Assembly (NCBI GenBank): GCA_023399155.1 | Contig: JAEWQP010000007.1 | Span: 1 to 64,000 of the forward strand | DNA length: 64,000 nt | Source: Verrucomicrobiota bacterium | GTDB taxonomy: Bacteria > Verrucomicrobiota > Verrucomicrobiia > Opitutales > Opitutaceae | Direction of reading: 5' to 3' | In this document: positions 58,464 through 64,000 of the stretch, piece by piece | How positions within the stretch are numbered: position 1 is the stretch's first letter | Layout of the letters: each line of letters opens with the position of its first letter | Program-made: the position numbers and the translations under genes | The notes under the pieces: model-generated | Databases searched by the model: none | Seen by the model: only the letters and a program-made list of their open reading frames with translations | Told to the model about the DNA's origin: nothing

Positions 58464-59156
58464 TCAGCGTCGGCAGCGGTAGATGAATGCGGGCGGAAGA
58501 TTCCGCCAGACGATCGGCAGGATGCGGCACTCCGGGAAGACCGCGCGCAACTCGCGCCGGAACTTCACGCCGCTGGGCAGCCACGCCGCGTGCGCATAGG
58601 CGAAGGTCGCGAACCGCCCGCCGCGGCGCAGCGCGCGCCGGATCTGCTGCAGGATCGCGCGCTGTTGCTCGGCCGAGAAGAATACCCACGGGAGCCCGCT
58701 GACGATCGCATCAACCCGGCCGACGCGCCCCTTGCCGAGATGCCGGCACAGGCGCTCGGCGGAGTCGCAGACGATCCGCACGCGCGTCGATGGAAACGCG
58801 TCCTGGAGCGAAGCCGCAAGGCGCGGGTTGAGTTCCAGGGCAAGCAGACTGCTGCGGGCCGAAAGGCGGGCGACAATATCCGCGGTGAACGCGCCCGTGC
58901 CCGCCCCGAGTTCAACCACCAGGTCCGAACGCTCGATCCCCATGTCACGCACCATCGCCTCGGCCAGCTCGGGCGAACTCGGGCCAATGGCGCCCGTGGA
59001 GCGCGGATGTCGGGCGAATTCACACAGAAACCGCACGCGCTCGTGCAGCCGGAAGCGAAACGGGAGGTCGACGAGCGGTGTCGCGGTGCGTGCGACGGAT
59101 TCTAGATGGGGAGGCATGAGCTCGTGGAGAGGCCTGGCGGCGAGCGCACCGAGCAT
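58464..59156 (-). CDS. PmtA-like SAM-dependent methyltransferase
   Basis: The 230-residue protein has the SAM-binding motif DLVVELGAGTGAFTADI near residues 78-94, then LLALELNPRLAASLQ and DAIVSGLPWVFF. This resembles phospholipid N-methyltransferases and rRNA-dimethylase-type proteins. The N-terminal segment FRFRLHERVRFLCEFARHPR and STGAIGPSSPELAEAM are typical of PmtA-related proteins, which methylate phosphatidylethanolamine. The substrate is inferred only. It precedes the ilvA-type gene on the same strand. Confidence 0.8.
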   Translation of the reverse strand: MLGALAARPLHELMPPHLESVARTATPLVDLPFRFRLHERVRFLCEFARHPRSTGAIGPSSPELAEAMVRDMGIERSDLVVELGAGTGAFTADIVARLSARSSLLALELNPRLAASLQDAFPSTRVRIVCDSAERLCRHLGKGRVGRVDAIVSGLPWVFFSAEQQRAILQQIRRALRRGGRFATFAYAHAAWLPSGVKFRRELRAVFPECRILPIVWRNLPPAFIYRCRR

Positions 59157-59293
59157 GCTGAAAGAGCCGCTTGGATCAACTGGCTTCTGCCCGGGGTTTT
59201 ACCTGAGATGCATCGTCCGCGAGGCCACATCGCGCGCAAGAAAACGCACGTTCTGCACTGGTCACGCCTGGCGGCGGCCGACAGGATCGGACC

Positions 59294-59752
59294 ATGCGTG
59301 CGGCGCGAATGCTTGCTCTCCTCCTCAGTTTCATCAGCGGTCTGCCCCTTTTCAGTGCGGCCGGGGCCACCTCTGCCGCTGATCTCGACGCAGCGCTCGC
59401 CCGCGGCGCGCGCGAAGGAAAGCAGATCGTGATCGAGTTTTCCGGCCGCTCGTGGTGTCCGGCCTGCAAGGCGCTGACCAGCGAGGTGCTGACGACCGAG
59501 GCGTTTGCCGCATTCGCCGCCGACCGGATCGTCGTCACGCTCGACTATCCCCGCAAGAGCGAGCGCACGCCCGAGAAGATCGCAGCCGACCCCGAGCTCG
59601 CGCGCTTGGTGGCGCTTTGGAAAGCCTATGAGGTGGAGGGACTGCCCACCGTTGTGCTGCTCAATCCCGAGGGAAAGGAAATCGGCCGGATCCTGGGCTA
59701 TGATGCGGGAACCGGCCCGGCGGCCTTCATCGCCGAACTGACGGGACGCTAG
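59294..59752 (+). CDS. Exported thioredoxin-family protein
   Basis: The 152-residue protein has a signal peptide (MRAARMLALLLSFISGLPLF, cleaved near 26) and a thioredoxin domain with the active site WCPAC in FSGRSWCPACKALTSEVL, followed by VEGLPTVVLLNPEGKEIGRI with the cis-proline. It probably acts as a periplasmic disulfide reductant or oxidase. Its partner is unknown. It is transcribed on its own between two hypothetical regions. Confidence 0.9.
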   Translation: MRAARMLALLLSFISGLPLFSAAGATSAADLDAALARGAREGKQIVIEFSGRSWCPACKALTSEVLTTEAFAAFAADRIVVTLDYPRKSERTPEKIAADPELARLVALWKAYEVEGLPTVVLLNPEGKEIGRILGYDAGTGPAAFIAELTGR

Positions 59753-60057
59753 GTCGCCGCCGCGCGCGCGATCGTATTTTGCCACCCCGTTCCGCCGTGC
59801 GAGCCGCTGTGTCGTAGAAGATGCGGATGCGAATGGATCGCCTCGAAAACGGGCCGGGTTGCCGCACGCGGGGCTGGCGGCCGCCTGCGGGCCGTGCGAC
59901 AACCGGTCGCGAAGGCGTCGGCGGTGAGAGGAGGCGTCTGCGCACGTCATGCTTCGGAGTGGAAACGATGACATAACACCAGGCGCGCAACTGTTCCCCG
60001 ACGAACGGGCAATGGTTCGGGACGGGCGATGCGATCACGGACGCGCGGCCCGGCGGC
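59753..60057. other. Intergenic region after the thioredoxin gene
   Basis: About 305 bp without a convincing gene. No clear terminator with a T tract and no repeat was recognised. It should hold the promoter for the two hypothetical genes that follow. Confidence 0.4.
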
Positions 60058-60414
60058 ATGACTCGTGCGCGGATTTGCGGCTTGGCGCGCGTGCCGGGCC
60101 CCGGCATTTCCGCGCCTGTGAGTCTGAACCGCTGCGAGGATTCCCTGCTCCGCTACGTATCCGATCGAGCCGACGAGAAACGATTCTGGCACGCGCGGGT
60201 CCTGGAGGCTGATCGCGCCGGAGGCTCATTGGTCGACCGCGTGGCGGCACTGGATGATCAACTCCGCGAATACGCCGCGGAGCGGGGGCGCGCGGACCCG
60301 GCGCTGCGCGACGCATTCGGCGACGGCCGCGTGAGCATGCGAAACCTCGCCCAGCATCTGCTCAACCTCTGGACTCCTCCCAAGCCCAAGGCGTCCCCGA
60401 AGCGTGGCGCCTGA
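60058..60414 (+). CDS. Hypothetical protein
   Basis: The frame encodes 118 residues. The middle is a helical stretch with charge pattern (RYVSDRADEKRFWHARVLEA then RVAALDDQLREYAAERG), and the end is a Pro/Lys tail (PPKPKASPKRGA). A GTG at 60118 (VSLNRCEDSLL) would give a shorter protein of 98 residues and may be the real start. No family is recognised. The next gene follows after 16 bp. Confidence 0.5.
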   Translation: MTRARICGLARVPGPGISAPVSLNRCEDSLLRYVSDRADEKRFWHARVLEADRAGGSLVDRVAALDDQLREYAAERGRADPALRDAFGDGRVSMRNLAQHLLNLWTPPKPKASPKRGA

Positions 60415-60430
60415 ATGCGCCCCGTGACCC

Positions 60431-60973
60431 ATGGACCCGTCGAGCGAGCGCGAGGCCGTGGAGCGCTATGACCGCGCGGGCGGCGGCCCTTCGCCTTTTC
60501 CGCCCGTGCGCTGGCCGGATGTCGCCGCGACGGGCGAAAATCTCGCCCGGCTCGCCGAGGGTGTGCTCGCGGCGCGGTGCGATTTCGCGCGCGAGGCGTT
60601 CGGCCCGGACTTCGACAGCGAGGCACTCACCGATCGACTGAGCGAGGCGTGGCGCCTCGATGCGATGCAGGCGCGGTATGCGCCGGAAGGGCTGTATGTA
60701 AGAATCACCTACGCCGTGCGGGTGGTCCTGAGCGACGAGGACGACGGGGCGGAGGCGGTGGAGACGCTGGCGGTGGAGGGCGAGTTGTGCCTCTCGTTTT
60801 CCACGCGCCGGCATGCGCAGCCCTTCGTCGACTTCATGGGAGGACACATCGTTCGCGCCAGCGATGGCGCGGCTCGCCGCCTCGATCCGTTTGCGCTGCA
60901 GGTCGACCCGGAGTCCGCCGTGGCCTGGGGGTTGAACGGGGTGGACGAGCCGCCCGCCGGGCAGGGGCGGTAG
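60431..60973 (+). CDS. Hypothetical protein
   Basis: The 180-residue protein has helical and strand-like segments (NLARLAEGVLAARCDFAREA; YVRITYAVRVVLSDEDDG) and no signal peptide or membrane segment. No family is recognised. It is the second gene of a two-gene unit with the preceding hypothetical gene. The codon use matches its neighbours, so it is probably real. Confidence 0.55.
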   Translation: MDPSSEREAVERYDRAGGGPSPFPPVRWPDVAATGENLARLAEGVLAARCDFAREAFGPDFDSEALTDRLSEAWRLDAMQARYAPEGLYVRITYAVRVVLSDEDDGAEAVETLAVEGELCLSFSTRRHAQPFVDFMGGHIVRASDGAARRLDPFALQVDPESAVAWGLNGVDEPPAGQGR

Positions 60974-60996
60974 CGCGCGCCGGCGCGCGGACAGGC

Positions 60997-62319
60997 TCAG
61001 TAGCTCCAGTTGAGCTGCGCGCTGACGATGTTCGCGCTGGACTTGTAACGGCCCACGAGGAGGTGGCCGGCGCCGTCGTTGCTGGTGATCCGCGCGTCGT
61101 CCATGAAGAGGTGCGCGTAGCCGATCTCGCCGTGGAGCTCCGCGTTGAACTGCCAGCCGGCACCGATGCAGGTCCAGATCCGGTCGGAATCGGGGATGCG
61201 TGCGGTGCGGTGTTCGGCATCAGGCACCGGCGTCTCGTTGTAGGCAAGGCCGGCACGCAAGGTCAGGCGATCGCCGCGCTGCCAGCGTGCGCCGACGGAG
61301 AGGATCGAGGCGTCGTCCCAGTTGTGCACCTGCGTCACATCGGGCGTCGCGGGGTTTTCGAAACCGATGGCGAGCTGGCGAAAACGCGACCACCTCCAGA
61401 AGCTCCAATCCGCGTAGATCGCGAGCTGCGGCGTGAGGTGATGCGCCACCGAGAGCGAGAAGATCTCGGGCAGCGTGAGCGGGGCGCGCACGGCCTGATC
61501 CGAAAATACGGGCGCAAAGGGCGCGGCCACGTCGGTGAATCGCACCCGGCCGCGGAGAGCGTGCTCCATCCGCGAGCGATAGTGCACGCCCAGGCGCGTG
61601 CCATCGGTGATCTCGACCAGCGCGCCGACATTGAAGCCGGTGGTCGTATCATCCCCACGGATGCGTGCGACGGCGTCGGATGAGCCGGGCGCGAAACCGG
61701 CGATGCCCGCGCCGTACGCGATCAGGCCGAGGTCGATGGCATTGGAGAGTTCGGCGTCCGCCGACTGGTGGTCGATGCCCAGGCCGAGCGAGAGCCGCGG
61801 CGTCACGCGCCATCCGAGCGCGAGACTGGCGTTCATCGTCACGAGCTCCGACTTGAGCGCCTGGTAGCGGCCTGCCCAGTCTGGCGCGTAGTTCGTGGCC
61901 AGCCCGAAGGGTGCGCTGATGCCCGCGCCAAGCGTGAGGGTGGGCGAGATGGGGTAGGCCATGTAGGCCACCGGGATGAGCTTGTCCACGCCGGCGTCGC
62001 CCCCGTTCGAACCGGGTGTCGGCAGCAGGCCGGCGGTCGTGGAGCCGTCATTGGTGAAGCGCGCATCGAGCATCACGTACGAGGCTGCGGCGATCACCTC
62101 GCCGTGCTCCAGGAACGTCAGCCCGGCCGGATTATAGTACACGGTGGACGCATCTTCGGCTGAGGCAGCACCGCTGAAGGCGTTGCCGAGGTGGGCGCCG
62201 TTTTGCATCGTGAGGGCCATGCCGCCGGCGAATGCGGCGGGCGAGCCCAGGAGCGTGCATGCGGCCAGAGCCCCGAGGGAAGCGCGGCCGCGAGCGAGGG
62301 AAGCGACGAGAGGGTGCAT
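60997..62319 (-). CDS. OmpP1/FadL-family outer-membrane transporter
   Basis: FadL-type proteins are 14-strand barrels that pass hydrophobic compounds, such as long-chain fatty acids, through the outer membrane. The 440-residue protein has a signal peptide (MHPLVASLARGRASLGALAA, cleaved near 31), an N-terminal hatch region (NAFSGAASAEDASTVYYNPA with the family NPA motif), and alternating strands to the end (NIVSAQLNWSY, with a terminal aromatic). The ATG at 62319 fits the signal peptide; the frame upstream to 62412 was excluded. No other fatty-acid gene is beside it. Confidence 0.92.
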   Translation of the reverse strand: MHPLVASLARGRASLGALAACTLLGSPAAFAGGMALTMQNGAHLGNAFSGAASAEDASTVYYNPAGLTFLEHGEVIAAASYVMLDARFTNDGSTTAGLLPTPGSNGGDAGVDKLIPVAYMAYPISPTLTLGAGISAPFGLATNYAPDWAGRYQALKSELVTMNASLALGWRVTPRLSLGLGIDHQSADAELSNAIDLGLIAYGAGIAGFAPGSSDAVARIRGDDTTTGFNVGALVEITDGTRLGVHYRSRMEHALRGRVRFTDVAAPFAPVFSDQAVRAPLTLPEIFSLSVAHHLTPQLAIYADWSFWRWSRFRQLAIGFENPATPDVTQVHNWDDASILSVGARWQRGDRLTLRAGLAYNETPVPDAEHRTARIPDSDRIWTCIGAGWQFNAELHGEIGYAHLFMDDARITSNDGAGHLLVGRYKSSANIVSAQLNWSY

Positions 62320-62563
62320 GATGGTCGGACGAACGTTGCGAACACCAGGGGTTCCGGCCTGTGGCGGGCCGAAGGTGGGCGTTGGAATGTAGACCGGATA
62401 AGTCAGTGGCAAGTTTAGTAAAATCTGCGGGAATGTCCCTAGGTGGATTGAGGGAGCCTGCGCATCGCGTCACGTTCCGGTGCTGCCTGCTCGCGGACCC
62501 GATGCCGGCTCCGGAGGCACTTGGGGCTGGCGGGTGGGCGGACCGCCGCTTTGCTCGCGCGCC

Positions 62564-63163
62564 ATGGTCATCCAGTTCCCGACGCGCGACTACGCCGGCT
62601 ACGTCTTCGATCTCGACGGGACGCTCATCGATTCCATGCCCGTGCACTTCGCGGCATGGACTGCCGGGCTGCGCAATTCTGGGTTCGCGCACGAGTTCAC
62701 GGAGGAGTTGTTCTATTCACTGGGCGGTGTGCCGACCATGCGGATCGTCGAAATCCTCAACGAGCGGCATGGCACGCACATGGACCCGGAAGCGGTGATG
62801 CACGAAAAGGAGCGCATCTACCTGGAGATGCTGCCTGGCGTGCCCCGCATCGTGCCGGTGGTGGCATTTGCCGAACGTGCAGTCGCGAAGGGCATTCCTG
62901 TCGCCATCGCATCGGGCGGGCCGCGTCCGGTCGTGACCACCGCCCTGCGGGGCGCAGGGCTCGATGGCCTGTTTCCGATCGTCGTCACGCCGGAGGACGT
63001 CACGCACGGCAAGCCCTCTCCGGAGATGTTCCTCCTCGCCGCGCAACGCATGGGCGTGTCTCCGCGTGAGTGTCTCGTGCTCGAGGACGCAGAGCTGGGC
63101 CGCCAGGCCGCTGTCGCGGCCGGCATGGACTACGTGCTCGTACCCCAGCCGGGGCAGCGGTAA
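62564..63163 (+). CDS. HAD-superfamily phosphatase, beta-phosphoglucomutase-like
   Basis: The 199-residue protein has the HAD motif I DLDGTLIDSMPVHFAAW (with the D-x-D nucleophile/acid pair), motif II (IASGGPRPVV), motif III lysine (THGKPSPEMFLLAA) and motif IV (LVLEDAELGRQAA). This is the pattern of small sugar-phosphate phosphatases such as YqaB/GPP-type. Substrate unknown. The stop codon lies inside the TAAGC repeat tract that begins just there. Confidence 0.9.
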   Translation: MVIQFPTRDYAGYVFDLDGTLIDSMPVHFAAWTAGLRNSGFAHEFTEELFYSLGGVPTMRIVEILNERHGTHMDPEAVMHEKERIYLEMLPGVPRIVPVVAFAERAVAKGIPVAIASGGPRPVVTTALRGAGLDGLFPIVVTPEDVTHGKPSPEMFLLAAQRMGVSPRECLVLEDAELGRQAAVAAGMDYVLVPQPGQR

Positions 63164-63247
63164 GCGGGAAGCTAATAGCTATAAGCAGTAAGCAGTAAGC
63201 GGTAAGCGATAGGCGATAGGCGGTAGGCGGTAGGCGATGAGCGGTAG
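63159..63247. repeat. TAAGCGG/TAGGCGG heptamer tandem repeats
   Basis: A tract of about ten seven-base units of the TAAGCRG and TAGGCGG type runs from the HAD stop codon to 63247 (for example AAGCAGTAAGCAGTAAGCGG). It faces the CTTAC-type tract at 63344-63384 in opposite orientation. The same kind of unit is found between gltB and gltD. Confidence 0.85.
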
Positions 63248-63343
63248 ATTTCTCGCGTACCGGAAATGTAATGACGCACGCCGCGCCATCTTCCACCAAG
63301 CCTGCAGCCCGTCGTTCGCGGCTGATTCTCAGGTAGCAGTTCA

Positions 63344-63384
63344 AAGCTTTTGGCTTATCGCTTACAGCTTACAGCTTTCAGCTC
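63344..63384. repeat. CTTA(C/T)AGC repeats, inverted partner
   Basis: The tract reads AGCTTTTGGCTTATCGCTTA then CAGCTTACAGCTTTCAGC. It is the inverted partner of 63159-63247 with about 100 bp between them. It lies just downstream of the ubiB-like gene's stop codon at 63389. Confidence 0.8.
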
Positions 63385-63388
63385 CCCG

Positions 63389-64000
63389 CTACTTCCGTCT
63401 TCCGCGTCTCAGGATATCAACGACGATCCAGACGCCGAGCAGCGCCGACAGGACATAGCCGAGCACCCCGAGGACGGGGAAGCCGAACAGCTTGGGCTCG
63501 ATGTCGCGCGTCATGATCAGCGACGAGCCCACGATCAGCGCCCCGACGATCACGCCGATGGTGATCTTGTTGGAGGCATCATTGATCGAGTCGTCGAGGC
63601 CCTCGAGGCCGCGGTGCTGGAAGTTGATCGTGGTGCTGCCTTCCTCGAGCAGGCGCAGCACCCGCTGGAGTTCGCCCGGAAGCTCCTGGATGCGCGTCAT
63701 GCTGGTGGCCACCGACTGCCGCAGGGAGCGCCAGAGATTGCGCGGATCGCGGCGCTCGCGCATGAGTTCGTCCACCGCGGGCTGGAAGGCATCCCGCAGG
63801 CTGAAGTCGGGATCGAGCGCGGCGCCGGATTCCTCGACGGATAACACGGCCTTCGCGACGAGGGCGTAGTCGCGCGCGACCTCGATCCCGTTCTTACCGA
63901 ATATGTGCAGCAGGCGCAGCATGGCGCGGCCGATCTGGCCTGTGCCGGTGGCGGGATTGAATGTCTCCCGCAGCGCGTAGAGGATCTCGCGTTCCATCTG
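63389..64000 (-). CDS. ubiB: UbiB/AarF-type kinase-like protein, C-terminal part
   Basis: The visible part (204 codons) corresponds to the end of an ABC1/AarF/UbiB protein: YALVAKAVLSVEESGAALDP (the post-kinase helix of the family), then helices with LRQSVATSMTRIQELPGELQ, and two C-terminal membrane helices (ITIGVIVGALIVGSSLIM and VLGVLGYVLSALLGVWIV). These proteins take part in quinone synthesis or lipid handling. The gene continues past the window edge, so the ATG at 63997 is not necessarily the start. Confidence 0.85.
   Translation of the reverse strand, partial: QMEREILYALRETFNPATGTGQIGRAMLRLLHIFGKNGIEVARDYALVAKAVLSVEESGAALDPDFSLRDAFQPAVDELMRERRDPRNLWRSLRQSVATSMTRIQELPGELQRVLRLLEEGSTTINFQHRGLEGLDDSINDASNKITIGVIVGALIVGSSLIMTRDIEPKLFGFPVLGVLGYVLSALLGVWIVVDILRRGRRK

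Overview
The window (64 kb, high G+C, dense coding) most likely comes from a member of the Verrucomicrobiota, probably the Opitutales/Opitutaceae. That placement is inferred from gene content (a TonB-dependent receptor with a verrucomicrobial look, a KaiC-like/PEP-binding fusion, GltB/GltD with an NADP-type GDH, many short dispersed repeats, an IS66-type accessory protein) and not from any rRNA. No tRNA, rRNA or CRISPR array was seen.

Region 1 (1-19837) is a large part of a Tn7-like transposon. It holds a tightly overlapping operon on the minus strand, tnsA-tnsB-tnsC-tniQ/tnsD (6382 down to 195), cut at the left window edge by the start of an IS66-family insertion. On the plus strand is a defence operon (7770-19681): a DUF2188 protein, a single-TRD HsdS-like protein, HsdM, an ApeA-like HEPN protein, a small RhuM-tail-like protein, a two-TRD HsdS, a PD-(D/E)XK nuclease-like protein, a SLATT membrane protein, a SMODS-type CD-NTase, HsdR and a YgjP/M48-type metallopeptidase. 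The far end is a recognisable transposon end: four copies of a repeat with an exact 21-bp period (putative TnsB sites), followed by a terminus ending in ...CGACA. This end lies directly against the stop codon of gnd, so the 3' end of gnd appears to be the attachment site.

Region 2 (19838-28435) is chromosomal housekeeping: gnd, a small membrane protein, the molybdenum cofactor genes moaE, moaD, moaC, a small membrane protein and moeA (all minus), divergent moaA with an 18-bp palindrome between moeA and moaA, recA, a DMT/DUF486 membrane protein and a CGWS glutaredoxin.

Region 3 (28675-40346) is nitrogen assimilation: gltB and gltD, separated by heptamer-like repeats, then tspO, a KaiC-like/PEP-binding fusion protein, and gdhA. 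Together GltBD and GdhA provide both routes to glutamate.

Region 4 (40916-50775) holds a lipoprotein, miaB (with a degenerate copy of its 5' end just upstream), a four-helix-bundle gene bracketed by inverted hexamer repeats, a membrane protein coupled to gmk, a five-PAS SpoIIE phosphatase and an S9 peptidase.

Region 5 (50965-64000) holds a secreted protein, a TonB-dependent receptor with a clear terminator, an aldo/keto reductase, a small HEPN-like protein, threonine ammonia-lyase with an ACT domain, a PmtA-like methyltransferase, a secreted thioredoxin, two hypothetical proteins, a FadL/OmpP1 porin, a HAD phosphatase and the C-terminal part of a UbiB/AarF protein.

The most interesting object is the Tn7-like element: an apparently gnd-targeting transposon carrying a type I restriction-modification operon into which HEPN, nuclease and SLATT/CD-NTase modules have been built.
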